Source: a virus
Virus record (IMG/VR): IMGVR_UViG_3300025771_000023
Span: 1-64,000 of that record
Direction: 5' to 3' (one strand)
DNA: 64,000 nt
Part shown: positions 44,401 to 51,591 of the stretch, piece after piece
Layout of the letters: each line of letters begins with the position of its first letter
Position numbering within the stretch: the stretch's first letter is position 1
The notes under the pieces: generated by a model
What the model was told of the DNA's origin: nothing
Database searches by the model: none
The model's input: only the letters and a program-made list of their open reading frames with translations
Made by a program: the position numbers and the translations under genes

Positions 44401-47274
44401 TCCACTATTAAATCCATGATTTTTAAAAGTTATTGAATTTTTTCTATTTTTTGGACTAATATTTGATGGATCGACATAAATTTTTCTATTTTCATATCCC
44501 TCTCCACCATTAATAACTCTAATTTCTGATAATGTATTTTTTACTTGAGTTCCAAACTTTTGTATACCCAAAGTACCAGTAGAAGTAAATCCTACAGTAT
44601 TAATACCAGACTTATAATCACCTAATGATTTGTAAAGTTGAATAGTATTATCACTTATAAACTTAGTGTAATAAGTTACATTATTGCTAAGGGTTTCTCC
44701 AGTACTATCATTCGAACCATTAAAAGTTCCTATACCTAAAGCAGAAACTCCAGTTCTAGCAAGATAAGTAATTGGCTCTCCATCAACTAAACCATGAGGT
44801 TTTGTAAATGTTATAGTTTCGTTTGTAACATCAACACCTCCGCCATTAGATAATTGTGCTGCATTAAACTCTATTTCCCTACGTTTTTTTCTAATAACAG
44901 GTTCAAAAGATGCACCTTTACCATTACCACCTGTTAAAACAACCGAGACTATGACATCAATATCAAAATCTTGTGGTTCTACTAATATTTTTTCTACAGA
45001 CCCTCTTATTGCAGGTTGGACAAGAGCAGTACCAGAATCGACGGAAAGAAGTGGAGGATTAATAACATCGTATCCAGATCCACCAGATAAAACATTAACA
45101 GACTCTAAAGGACCATAATAAATTTTGTTATCGGTCTTATAGCTTGTAATTTCGACTCCATTGACTAACATTCCAATAGAACCTGGAGTTATTAAATCAG
45201 ATTTTCCATCGCCCATATTGACCGATAATGGAAACTTCCTTAATATTTTTTGAGCTGATATAACTTTTTCTTTTTGAGATTTGAGAACAAAATTATGAGT
45301 TCCTGGGGGCAATATACCAAAATATTTGTATCCAGAAGTTCCTAATGTGGATCTAGACTCGTGCAATCTTATTGAAAGATTGTCGGATAAAACCTCAACA
45401 AAATACGATCTTTCTGACAATCCAGAAATTACGTTTCCAGTTGCAGAGTAATAGACTTCCGATCCAGTTTTGAATGAAACTTTTGACGAAAAAGTAATCG
45501 TTGAATAAAGATCAGTATTTGTATTTTTTCCACCAACTCCTGATGCATTATAACTAAAAATATTTTTAGTTATTTCATATGATGGTAATGAATTTGATGC
45601 AACATACATAAACTCATCATTTTCATTATAAACATTTTGAATATCAGATACTATAGAATTAAATTCTAAATTAACATTTCTCGATGAAGAGGACTTTAAT
45701 TTTCTTCTAATATCATACTTAAAACCATTTTTAAGTACAAATGACTTTGATAAAGAAATTGTTCTTCCTGCAATCGATGTGATTTCTAAATCAGTTTCTT
45801 CTTTATTTTGAGAATTTCTTGAAAGTATATCTACTACATCACCTACCTTTAAACTTGATTTGTCAATATCACTACTTAAAGTTACTTGAGATGTTTCTCC
45901 AGATGAAAAACTATTGATTTCATACCTGGAACTTGTATTATAAATCCAACTATTTGCAAATATCTCTTTATAAGTTTTATTATCTATTGGATTTTCAATT
46001 ATTTCTCCAAGATTTTTTACCTTTAATTTTTCATTAACTGATACTGATGACTCTTCTTTTCCTGAATTATACTCAGATATAACGCCAGTTAATCTTAACT
46101 CTACTTTTTTTGTAATGTCTCCATTTTCATACCCATAATATGTTTCATTAGAACGAACTATAGATGCAGTAGGAACATATTCTGTAATGTTTGAACATCC
46201 AAAAAATTGATTTATAGACTTACTTGTATAAGTTATTTGATTATTTCCTGCATAAAGTGTTCCGGACTCTGGAAAACCAATGGTGCTATCTACCGTAATG
46301 ACAGTATCTGTAGTCAGGATATCGTTTATATTTCTGCTACTACCTGTAATATTAAATGTGCCAGTAGTTGTTGGAAATGCATCATCAAAACCGACAAAAA
46401 GAAAAAGTTTATAGTAAGTTTTTCCTTTTCTATTAATTATTTCAACTTCAGACACTGGTGCTGTACTGCCAGAATCTGTTGTTTTAATAATAGTTTGCCC
46501 AGCAAGATTTAAGGGATTTCCTGATATTGCTTCCGCAACTACTACATCTCTTCTGATGTATGTAGATGAAGATGGTTTATTTAAAAACTTTTCTAGATCA
46601 ACTACCTTTGGAGTTTCTCCATAAAGAACATTAAACAATATTCTAAAGGACTCTTCTGTTCCTTTAGACTCATAAAAAGTTCTAGCTTCTTTAATAAAGT
46701 TGCCAACGTTTAAATTTTCAGTGAAATTTAAATTTTCTAGTCCCGGTGTTAAAGAATATTTAATTTTTTTATAAAATTCCTTCAAAAATAAGGAACTTAA
46801 ATTCTGAACAGGAGAATTTGCATCATGAGACGACGCAGATGATGTTGAAAATATGAGGTCTTCTTGATTTAATTCTTGATGATAATTGGTAATTCCACTA
46901 AAACCACGAACACAACCAGTAAAAGTTGTTGTAGTTGATCCAGTGTAAGTAATGATCTCGTCATCAATTTTTATGAGACCATATTTTGATGGAAATCCTT
47001 TTGTGCTACTAACACTAATCGTACTATCATCTACAAGAACTGCTTGTGTTGTTGTAGAACTATCTACTATAACCTCTGGTTTGAACTTATCAAGTTTTAA
47101 ATATTGATCAAGATTGTCAATAATATCGACAACGCCACCTTGATATTCTTGAGAGATATAGTACTGCTTTAAAAATTCGGCAGTTTTTGGACTTTCATCT
47201 ATAATAAATTCTGGGAGTTGATTGTCAACTATTTGCTGAATCTTTATTCTAGATTCAAAACCAGCTTCGATCAT
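35428..47274 (-). CDS. gp7: Giant baseplate wedge protein at the gp7 position, with YHYH-like domain
   Basis: A 3948-residue protein without internal stops. The first ~75 residues (MIEAGFESRIKIQQIVDNQLPEFIIDESPKTAEFLKQYYISQEYQGG) are the usual start of the cyanophage protein between gp6 and gp8, where T4 has gp7 (1032 residues), the wedge initiator. Several hundred residues are repeat units: VDSTIGFP...ITYT modules, GGSGYDVINPP-type glycine units, and FTKPHGLVDGEPITY / HGFNSGELVSYTYE units. Around residue ~1220-1330 (about 43,280-43,620) a YHYH-like domain is clear: GWAYDGNPIYGAFGY, then GDLDEYNGRYCVTPEFPNGTYAYF. It adjoins gp6 by one base. gp7 identity rests on position and N-terminus. Confidence 0.8.
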   Translation of the reverse strand: MIEAGFESRIKIQQIVDNQLPEFIIDESPKTAEFLKQYYISQEYQGGVVDIIDNLDQYLKLDKFKPEVIVDSSTTTQAVLVDDSTISVSSTKGFPSKYGLIKIDDEIITYTGSTTTTFTGCVRGFSGITNYHQELNQEDLIFSTSSASSHDANSPVQNLSSLFLKEFYKKIKYSLTPGLENLNFTENLNVGNFIKEARTFYESKGTEESFRILFNVLYGETPKVVDLEKFLNKPSSSTYIRRDVVVAEAISGNPLNLAGQTIIKTTDSGSTAPVSEVEIINRKGKTYYKLFLFVGFDDAFPTTTGTFNITGSSRNINDILTTDTVITVDSTIGFPESGTLYAGNNQITYTSKSINQFFGCSNITEYVPTASIVRSNETYYGYENGDITKKVELRLTGVISEYNSGKEESSVSVNEKLKVKNLGEIIENPIDNKTYKEIFANSWIYNTSSRYEINSFSSGETSQVTLSSDIDKSSLKVGDVVDILSRNSQNKEETDLEITSIAGRTISLSKSFVLKNGFKYDIRRKLKSSSSRNVNLEFNSIVSDIQNVYNENDEFMYVASNSLPSYEITKNIFSYNASGVGGKNTNTDLYSTITFSSKVSFKTGSEVYYSATGNVISGLSERSYFVEVLSDNLSIRLHESRSTLGTSGYKYFGILPPGTHNFVLKSQKEKVISAQKILRKFPLSVNMGDGKSDLITPGSIGMLVNGVEITSYKTDNKIYYGPLESVNVLSGGSGYDVINPPLLSVDSGTALVQPAIRGSVEKILVEPQDFDIDVIVSVVLTGGNGKGASFEPVIRKKRREIEFNAAQLSNGGGVDVTNETITFTKPHGLVDGEPITYLARTGVSALGIGTFNGSNDSTGETLSNNVTYYTKFISDNTIQLYKSLGDYKSGINTVGFTSTGTLGIQKFGTQVKNTLSEIRVINGGEGYENRKIYVDPSNISPKNRKNSITFKNHGFNSGELVSYTYETSAVTGLSSANQYYVTKIDDDTFKVSDAGIGGTIKTNYDRQKYVRLESGASGYQIFNYPDISLQVNYGAVGLGSTQFRGSISATPIVRGKIVSALVYDQGSDYGSTILNYNKKPTIEIKNGKDSQFIPIISNGGIERVSIQSKGREYYSVPDIIVSGNGTGAELKPVLVNNKIDSIIVVNSGIGYSTSNTIIQAKSAGSGALLDANIRSLNVNNNIFYNDVTSTDAEANEIISSSYNKLQYSICGYGDVIKNELGDVGTDASPVHSPIIGWAYDGNPIYGAFGYSNPKDIKSDTKRLVSGYSKSLSNIPNRPSESSTGEVGFFIEDYKFTNIGDLDEYNGRYCVTPEFPNGTYAYFATAVENAEGDNVGVFPYFIGDRYRSSFVSENKDLSQSFDFNNSNLIRNTFPYKLSADNAENDFIIESNEIVKQNINVESVSKGSIENFNIINSGDNYKVGDTLQFNESETGGSGLIAQVGRIGGKQIESIETTTLPYNDSIFVWNDKDSVKVKVSPRHSLDNLDYVTISGFSTTLTELLGTHQIGVTSYTTVLNKEIPAAGVVTDIYVSRIPNNVSIGSSIEIGSDTFTLLNIFRNQGVLRVDRGSVGSAHSASTTVNFIPDSFTISKSLQYFDSKENDLVYLNPNQSVGVGTTAGIGVAVTYNVGNQTNNIISIPTQSIFLPGHPFKTNQQVTLTKPTGSSSISVANTSASSPFDLPDGDSQNVYIIKKSPDHIGIVTEVGLTTTTNGLFFINNGDNNYKYSLESNFTQITADIKRIRSQVSVSTSHGLTNGDSINLSVQPNLNVGIGTSTSVAITLDVTHNLPSIRTYFNPGVSVDTSNDEITISSHGYKTGDKVYYSYTTGGSIVDTNIGSYYIYKIDDNTFKLCETYLDSTKNPPIVSSLTSSGDSTSNFRLISPQIEVIKGNNLVFDTSDSSLSGYNLKVFYDNEFKDEFISTGSTDTFNVIASGTPGSVGSALTVYHDENIPTKLYYNLEKSGYISTADKEIKNYNEILFVDSVYSGTYNISGSGTTTFNIVLDKEPEKVSYAKTECDVLKYTTNSSSASGSVSDIRTISPGLNYKKIPDFVNIESQSGTEAYVVVKSDTIGKVNQVKIINQGFEYSSDKTLRPEASIDKLITLDNSYTISSINVTNGGKNYLSTPDLIVIDGDTGKVNDSGLLRANLSGNSIISVSNVVSSKGLTSNTIVRAINNTNGIGINTFYASSSGIVTCILTTPATGFGEEPFSTGDKIFVEGLEKSSSDGDGFNSSDYGYNFFTVSSYTNSGVGVNAELEFDISGLTTNPGIGQTVQNVYASIVNFNNYPKFNVSLDYAQFIIGESLEVKTNVGFVEVDLRVSESNKNSIKVSGDYKIKKDDIIRGRESYTTATINTIKESVGRFEVDYFTRQDIGWSDDIGKLNQDTQVIPNNDYYQNLSYTVKSRQKWEDIVSPVNKLLHTSGLKNFADTEIIKNVESGITTSVSASITLVDLINQNRVDTINNFDFVYDVDTITGGSRYLKFKNKRLSDYIYCKTNRVLQIDDISNLFANSEQSQELSSAVDDLQTSRKYNRYLIQITSDDYSEVQFDEIIVLNDDDGNTFTFEKGSISNVGLTTSDHTKIGDISIEDKNDIKVLKFSPNNPYSTDYNIKYLNSYFTSFSSGIGTESFGFIDLTSSAKIVGSGNTSTLIGISTSKIESIHSQIHIIDNTNNNMNYVELFVDHDGTNTNISELYFDTNEDELSSNFIGSFGASISGGILSIEYTNTTDNSIIVRSRNVGFGTTASGIGTYRFKSTGQPDESEKTVIYDALYSNISAASTIKSFDVNTFTSLKSTVKVGVGTTSALHQVMLISDRTNVVTIQHPFLSIGSTSGIGTFGGDITGSVVSLKFYPDPEFSGNLEILTYNELFYSEIDQINVPNTLQYNNNAESVNVNQYLSGLDRTIFDLNYQNTPIFTKSFDPNNASQLNLSTGEFNIPNHFFQTNEELIYRPKSTFVGVGSTPMQYESATGIGSLPSRVFAIKSNNNTFSISTERAGTAVTFVSPGEGNAHEFEMVKKNEKVIISIDNVVQPPLSYSLLQYNVDNNGNNIGFTTNIIPLSGISSIVPNDVLKIGDEYMKVSNVGFGTSISGPISFGGTFPLVQVEREFVGTSASTYSDATTVSLYRGAFNIAGNKIHFTAPPTGVLENRSEEDDNNLPDARSSFGGRVFLKQDYTTNKIYDNISENFTGIGQTYQLTVGGINTTGLGSTGGSGIVLINGIFQSPTTENNPSNNFLIEEDTVAGISSIVFSGITSTDGSKIISESDVNQNQLPRGGMIVSLGSTPGLGYAPLVGASVTAIIAGGSITSIGIGTTGNWGSGYREPVSIAITDSSGGSGADISVIVGAGGTLSFNVSNGGSGYDESTTIVELPSPSYENLSVIGVSRLGIGTTTETGTGLLLNIEIGASQTTGIGSTLFQVSEFSVVRSGYGFKPGDVITAVGLVTDYGLSEPLEQFQLTVLDTFTDQFSSWEFGTLDYIDSIKQYQDGIQKRFSLFYNNQLLSFEKNTSNDDSQFIDMDSLLIIFINGILQQPKESYQFEGGTSFVFTDAPKPEDDVAIYFYRGSYSDSFIVDEEETIKIGDSVQVFDNINIEDTKTQEIRTVSDIAYSDKIQTNLYRGVGIDEVNDKPLYWTKQKVDKIIDGYPVYKTRNSIEPQVYPTAKIIKDVTTTDSTIFVDNSQFFEYDTPTSFDGLIVSGVSDPVSAAVTAVVSAAGTIQSLSIESGGSGYTGSSVVAKISAPQRVGVGIGTTATATITVSNGSLTTPVTITNPGFGYTQTKPPQVIIALPEIVSEEITNIQTVQGADGNITGIGTTVGIGTDLALYFNITTGDLQTGYYIYVSDTIVGNGVTSIIDTDDDIVGIGTTCVDNIYRISGLDAGAGIVTCNIHSQTNVVGIATTTGNYVGKFSWGRLSNLTRGASPISIGVSAYEVSSGLTTFPTIQRRGEGLRNIGPIS

Positions 47275-47275
47275 G

Positions 47276-49183
47276 TTATATCCTCTTTAATTCCCCGTTT
47301 GAATAGCTTGATCTATAATAATCAGTTCTTGAAAATACTGTTCCTGATATATCATCACCAGATGCAATAACATCTTTTACCATATTTATATTGCTTTTGC
47401 CAATGCTGAAGGACAAATACAAATCGTTTAAACCAATGATATCATTTGATTCTGGGAATGCTTGTATCTCCACAATATCACCAGTTAAAGATGTAGATGT
47501 AATGGTTACGGCTCCTATTAGTATTTCTCCCGTAACATAGTTCACAGTACCCGCTGACTGGACCACAACTGGTATTGAGGAAGATATAGTACCATCTGCA
47601 TTAGAGATTGTTTCTACGTCCTTTACGATAGAAATTGTGCCTGTTCGGAGGTCTTCATTTGGAGTATCAGTAAAGTATACTGTACTGGTTTCTCCTAAAA
47701 CTTTAAATCCGGTAGATTTAATATTTTTTCCGGCAGGATTTGCATGAAATTTATTTCCAAAACAAATTTCATATTGCGTTGGAGAATTGACTTTAACCTT
47801 CAAATCCCTTCGAATTCTTACTTTCGTAATATTTGATGTTATAGCAGCATCTGTTGCATCTATGGTTCTAAGGACTTTACTATATCTAAATCTTCCACCA
47901 AATGAATTTAATTCCGATGATCTTGAATATGCGGTCAATGAATTAATAACTCTAGATTTTAGATCTTCGACACTACCTACCTGAGAAGAGTTATAATATA
48001 TTGATGAATCTAATTCGACATAAAGTATTTTTGCATCGATGATATCCGCATCAATGCCGGAAACCGAATATAATTTAAGTTTATTTTTTATTTGCTGCTT
48101 ATTAAAATCTGAAACATAAGTACCACCTTTTGGTTTAATACTTATAATTACCTTTCCAAATTGAGGTGGATCTAATTCCTCTCCACCAACTACGGATACG
48201 GATTCTGCGTTTGGAAATATTTTTGATTTAATAATTGTCTCATAGTCCCCAGAAGTTACTGCTCTATATTGAGAAGCATACAAACGAGGAGCAAAATTGC
48301 GAATAGAATCTATAGATTCAATATCAGAACCATTTTGTGAACTCTGAATAGTTGTTATAGCACTGACTGTTGCAGTATTATCATCAGTGAATGCTCCGGC
48401 AAAAGAAAATGATGATGCACCATTACCTTCTTTTCCATTTGTCACAATATAAGTGACGGTAATTACCGAATCATTTTCTAATTTTTTACCAAAATATCCA
48501 TCACCAAAAAGAAGTTCATATTTTTCGTCTTGAACTTCTTGAATTAAAAACGTTTCTGATGTTGAATTAACTTGGAAAATATTTTCAATTAAATCATACT
48601 TATTCCCATTTCCACTATCATTCGGACCCTTTACATAAACAACAATTGTTGAGGTGTCTATAAATGAATTATCTAATACAAATCTTTGATCTAGAGATCC
48701 ATCAACTGTAAAAGTTTTCTTTAAAAACGTTCCTTCTTTGATTTTAACATTATTAAATGTTGCAACCCCATTGGATACTGTTGCCGTAATATTTTCAGGA
48801 ACAGAAAAAACGTAAGAACTTTCTCTAAGATTACCTATACAAACTAGACCTGCTTGTATAGTTAATGTATCAGTTCCACTTGTTGTTGCCGTAAATGATA
48901 CGGTTGCCTCGGATGAAGTTCTTGATGAAGGAACATATCCAATATTCCTTGCAAGAGATACTACATTCTCTCGAACTGTTGCCGAATCTAAAAATGATTC
49001 ATTGACGACCAAATTCGAATTAAATGCAGTAATGTAAGTATTATATGCTAACGTATCGATCAGAACAGAAAAGTTTGAACCCTCAAAATCAAAATCCGTG
49101 AAAGTAGAATTTGCACGGAGATAATCTTTTATTGAAGTCTTTATCTGATCAAAATCTAGATTTGTAAACTTTGTAAAAGGCAT
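47276..49183 (-). CDS. gp6: Baseplate wedge protein gp6
   Basis: Gp6 forms the inner ring that ties baseplate wedges together, related to the J-like family of contractile tails. The 635-residue length fits (T4: 660). Signatures: FDQIKTSIKDYLRANSTFTDFDFEGSNFSVLIDTLAYNTYITAFNSNLVVNESFLDSATVRENVVSLARNIGYVPSSRTS, ELLFGDGYFGKKLENDSVITVTYIVTNGKEGNG and FAPRLYASQYRAVTSGDYETIIKSKIFPNAESVSVVGGEELDPP. It follows gp25 by one base and precedes the gp7-position giant, as in T4-like phages. Confidence 0.97.
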   Translation of the reverse strand: MPFTKFTNLDFDQIKTSIKDYLRANSTFTDFDFEGSNFSVLIDTLAYNTYITAFNSNLVVNESFLDSATVRENVVSLARNIGYVPSSRTSSEATVSFTATTSGTDTLTIQAGLVCIGNLRESSYVFSVPENITATVSNGVATFNNVKIKEGTFLKKTFTVDGSLDQRFVLDNSFIDTSTIVVYVKGPNDSGNGNKYDLIENIFQVNSTSETFLIQEVQDEKYELLFGDGYFGKKLENDSVITVTYIVTNGKEGNGASSFSFAGAFTDDNTATVSAITTIQSSQNGSDIESIDSIRNFAPRLYASQYRAVTSGDYETIIKSKIFPNAESVSVVGGEELDPPQFGKVIISIKPKGGTYVSDFNKQQIKNKLKLYSVSGIDADIIDAKILYVELDSSIYYNSSQVGSVEDLKSRVINSLTAYSRSSELNSFGGRFRYSKVLRTIDATDAAITSNITKVRIRRDLKVKVNSPTQYEICFGNKFHANPAGKNIKSTGFKVLGETSTVYFTDTPNEDLRTGTISIVKDVETISNADGTISSSIPVVVQSAGTVNYVTGEILIGAVTITSTSLTGDIVEIQAFPESNDIIGLNDLYLSFSIGKSNINMVKDVIASGDDISGTVFSRTDYYRSSYSNGELKRI

Positions 49184-49184
49184 T

Positions 49185-49586
49185 TTATCTTGTTGCCTCT
49201 AATATGAACGTAAACTGTTGTGTTGGAATCTCTTGTCCAATAATATTAAAAACTATTGTAACCTCAAATTCATTTGAATCTGGAAGTACTTCCACAGAAA
49301 CATCAACATCTTCAACTCTTGGTTCATAATTTGATATTGCATTTAAAATTTGATCCCGAATGATAGACCCGGTTCCAAAATCGGCAAATTCGAACAAACT
49401 TGAACGAACTTCTGATCCTAAATCTGGATTAAAAAATCTTTCATTCGGGATTGTTTCTACAATATTGCGAATTGAGCGACTAATTGCTCTTTCATTTTTC
49501 AGAATTGGCAAGTCTTTCGTAATAGGATGAGGTTCAAAGGACAAACTAATGTCCTTAAACGCTCTTGATATGCGAGTTATTGCCAT
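49185..49586 (-). CDS. gp25: Baseplate wedge protein gp25
   Basis: A lysozyme-like-fold wedge protein that nucleates sheath assembly. It has 133 residues (T4: 132). Signatures: FKDISLSFEPHPITKDLPILKNERAISRSIRNIVETIPNERFFNPDLGSEVRSSLFEF with the conserved EPR segment NAISNYEPRVEDVDVSVEV. A perfect late promoter stands just upstream, so gp25, gp6 and the gp7-position giant probably form one late unit. Confidence 0.97.
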   Translation of the reverse strand: MAITRISRAFKDISLSFEPHPITKDLPILKNERAISRSIRNIVETIPNERFFNPDLGSEVRSSLFEFADFGTGSIIRDQILNAISNYEPRVEDVDVSVEVLPDSNEFEVTIVFNIIGQEIPTQQFTFILEATR

Positions 49587-49605
49587 CAGACAAGGGATTT
49601 TTCTT

Positions 49606-49613
49606 TATTTATA
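49606..49613 (-). promoter_or_regulatory. T4-type late promoter before gp25
   Basis: Perfect TATAAATA on the minus strand, 20-27 bases before the gp25 ATG and just past the stop of the 73-residue gene. Confidence 0.8.
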
Positions 49614-49614
49614 G

Positions 49615-49836
49615 CTATTCGTGCCATCTTTCAACAAAATCATCAAACCCATTTGCACCACCACAAGGTCTTGAAAGACGATTTTCTGGTATTTGATACT
49701 CTTTCTTTAAATCATCGTGCATAACTTCCTGCAAGACCTGTTTTGGTGACAACGAATCATAATCTGTAACCAATTTTGTGGTTCCCCACATCTCTCTCAT
49801 GTAGTTTTTGTTTCTATCGACTGGTAAATTCGACAT
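49615..49836 (-). CDS. Small hypothetical protein upstream of gp25
   Basis: A 73-residue protein (PVDRNKNYMREMWGTTKLVT, then LSPKQVLQEVMHDDLKKEYQIPENRLSRPCGGANGFDDFVERWHE). It is soluble, with one helix and a conserved-looking C-terminal GGANGFDDFVERWHE. A ribosome-binding GGAG lies before the ATG and a late promoter further upstream, so it is a late gene next to baseplate genes. No motif recognised. Confidence 0.78.
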   Translation of the reverse strand: MSNLPVDRNKNYMREMWGTTKLVTDYDSLSPKQVLQEVMHDDLKKEYQIPENRLSRPCGGANGFDDFVERWHE

Positions 49837-49893
49837 TTTAGCTCCTGATTTGTGAAAATCAGAACTTTTAAAGGGGTTGCTATCCCTAAAAAT

Positions 49894-49901
49894 TATTTAT
49901 T
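49894..49901 (-). promoter_or_regulatory. T4-type late promoter before the 73-residue gene
   Basis: AATAAATA on the minus strand, 58-65 bases before the ATG at 49836 and overlapping the stop of the 198-residue gene. Confidence 0.45.
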
Positions 49902-50493
49902 TTATCCAAAAACCTTTGCGATAATAATCAGAATCACTTATATATTGGTAATTTTTCATATCATTTGAAATTTCATTGTTCCATACCGGAATTGCCTCAT
50001 CATTTCCAAATCTAAAGTCGGGATTTTGCCTAAAATGAACCTCTATAAGACAGTTTCCTATGAATTCGCAGTTAATCCATTCATAATTACCATGCAAATT
50101 CTTTAAAATGTTTGGAAATTCTATATCTCTTTCTATTTTTTGCCATTTTTTCCACTTATAAAGAGGGTCTTCTTCATTACGAGTCCCTATTACTGCCAAT
50201 TTTTGCTTCTGGTATTGATAATCAATACTTATATGTTCTCCATTAAATAATTCACACCAAAATTCACCTGGATGATAGTTATCAGTATTGTCATGAATAT
50301 ATTCAATACGAGCAAATCGCCCCATACCCAGAAGATTCATACAAGGACGGATAATATAAAAGTCGGATTTGGGGACTTGTGTTCCAACAGGACCACACTT
50401 ATATCCCAAAATCCGACTTAAAATTAATTTATTATAAACCCAAAGGTCATGAGGATGAATTTGATTCCATTCTTCATTTCCTTCTAGGTACAT
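49897..50493 (-). CDS. Hypothetical protein, 198 residues, aromatic-rich
   Basis: A soluble protein rich in W, Y, H and N (LEGNEEWNQIHPHDLWVYNKLILSRILGYKCGPVGTQVP, a FYIIRPCMNLLGMGRFARIEYIHDNTDNYHPGEFWCELFNGEHISID segment and GNYEWINCEFIGNCLIEVHFRQNPDF). The layout of short strands and conserved polar residues suggests an enzyme-like or carbohydrate-related fold, but I recognise no family; some residues recall ATP-grasp-like reading of a short genome-conserved protein, which I cannot support further. It shares its operon with the basic 48-residue gene and the glycosyltransferase. Confidence 0.8.
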   Translation of the reverse strand: MYLEGNEEWNQIHPHDLWVYNKLILSRILGYKCGPVGTQVPKSDFYIIRPCMNLLGMGRFARIEYIHDNTDNYHPGEFWCELFNGEHISIDYQYQKQKLAVIGTRNEEDPLYKWKKWQKIERDIEFPNILKNLHGNYEWINCEFIGNCLIEVHFRQNPDFRFGNDEAIPVWNNEISNDMKNYQYISDSDYYRKGFWIK

Positions 50494-50498
50494 TTTAT

Positions 50499-50645
50499 TT
50501 AACCTTTACCTTGTCCCCGATACTTTTTCTTAGCCGAGTTACGAGAACTTGCGGACAATTTTGTGTGCTTCCCTTTTCCTTGACGAGACTTTTTAGGTTT
50601 GGCTTCGACATAATTACCCTTTCTCATAAAACCAGTTTTTGCCAT
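50499..50645 (-). CDS. Small very basic protein (48 residues)
   Basis: The product is MAKTGFMRKGNYVEAKPKKS followed by RQGKGKHTKLSASSRNSAKK and a KYRGQGKG end. About a third of residues are K or R, with no cysteine or hydrophobic core, so it should be unfolded and bind nucleic acid or acidic protein. The start has a ribosome-binding AAGGAG (minus strand) before it and neighbours on both sides are a few bases away. A DNA-condensing or ribosomal-type role is possible; unknown. Confidence 0.65.
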   Translation of the reverse strand: MAKTGFMRKGNYVEAKPKKSRQGKGKHTKLSASSRNSAKKKYRGQGKG

Positions 50646-50652
50646 AATTTTT

Positions 50653-50811
50653 TTACTCCTTGTAAATTTCAGTTTCAAGTTCCGAAGGATCCGGAGAACC
50701 AGTCTGATAGTATTCTACCGCAAGGTCCTCCATTACCTCAAAATATTCAAGTTGACCTAGGTTTTTATATATTCTGTCTCCTTTGTACAGAATATCATAA
50801 CGCTCACTCAT
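50653..50811 (-). CDS. Small acidic protein coupled to the glycosyltransferase gene
   Basis: A 52-residue acidic protein (MSERYDILYKGDRIYKNLGQ, LEYFEVMEDLAVEYYQTGSP, then DPSELETEIYKE). The ATG overlaps the stop of the glycosyltransferase-like gene (TAATG), so it is translated by coupling. An AAGGAG before the next start suggests the operon continues. A short strand pair then a helix can be imagined; no family known to me. Confidence 0.68.
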   Translation of the reverse strand: MSERYDILYKGDRIYKNLGQLEYFEVMEDLAVEYYQTGSPDPSELETEIYKE

Positions 50812-51569
50812 TAGATTACGCGAGTCTTTTCGTGCCCCACACGAACACGAGGATCACACCAAATCTCAAATCCTGCTTCAATGGCATCCAAACAGAAGGA
50901 TACATCCTCTCCACACATATCTTGAACCTCTCCAGACTCAAATACCTGCATCTTCGGAGCAAACCATGGATACTTCATACCCTCATTCTCAAAGACTCCG
51001 TGCTTGATGAGTAACCACCCAAATCCTGTATAATCAACAGTAAAAGGTTTGCGCCTCTTGGAGATGCTCTCGATGGTTTCGTGATTCATCACACCTCCAT
51101 TGTTACGGAAGTCATCCTCCTCCAACCAATGAGCAACTGATGTTGTGCGACCATCTTCGGTACAATACCAACCAGCGGCAATGTCCTTATCCATTAATAC
51201 TAACTGATAAAACTTCTCAGTATTAAAAACAATATCACTATCAATCCATAACTGATAATCATATTTTAACTTACCGTCCCAGGGAATTTGATTCGGTCCG
51301 CGCAGTACATTAGCTCCAAGACACTTGCACCTTGCAAAGTTGACCATGGAGGAGTAGTCCTGCGAGATCTGAATGCTTGCCCCGCACTGTACAAGATCAA
51401 AACAAAGTTGTACAAAACTCTTCAAATACGTATAAGATACTCCGCGCCCTGGAAGACAAAAAACAATACTCTTTCCTCGAAGCATCTCTTTTGCCTTGTC
51501 ATAGTCCCATTCTTGCTCTTGTTTCGCCACTGTAGGAGCGGCTGCTTTTACTGTAAATCCTTTAGCCAT
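50811..51569 (-). CDS. GT-A-fold glycosyltransferase-like protein
   Basis: A 252-residue soluble protein. It has a GT-A nucleotide-sugar layout: KSIVFCLPGRGVSYTYLKSF near residue 33, variable middle, LWIDSDIVF with the metal-binding D110-x-D112, YTGFGWLLIKHGVFE, and a C-terminal GEDVSFCLDAIEAGFEIWCDPRVRVGHEK (E221/D222, H246). It could modify phage DNA bases, virion proteins or host surface sugar. It is led by a near-perfect sigma70-type promoter, so early expression is likely, which favours a host- or DNA-directed role over a structural one. Substrate cannot be read from sequence. Confidence 0.82.
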   Translation of the reverse strand: MAKGFTVKAAAPTVAKQEQEWDYDKAKEMLRGKSIVFCLPGRGVSYTYLKSFVQLCFDLVQCGASIQISQDYSSMVNFARCKCLGANVLRGPNQIPWDGKLKYDYQLWIDSDIVFNTEKFYQLVLMDKDIAAGWYCTEDGRTTSVAHWLEEDDFRNNGGVMNHETIESISKRRKPFTVDYTGFGWLLIKHGVFENEGMKYPWFAPKMQVFESGEVQDMCGEDVSFCLDAIEAGFEIWCDPRVRVGHEKTRVI

Positions 51570-51591
51570 AATAGAATTGAATTACTTTCGA

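Noticed and set aside
35428-47274. Several separate genes merged by a sequencing error into one 3948-codon frame
   Set aside because: The frame has no stop over 11.8 kb, keeps phage codon use and repeat modules throughout, and internal ATGs with ribosome sites were not apparent; giant proteins here are usual in cyanophages.
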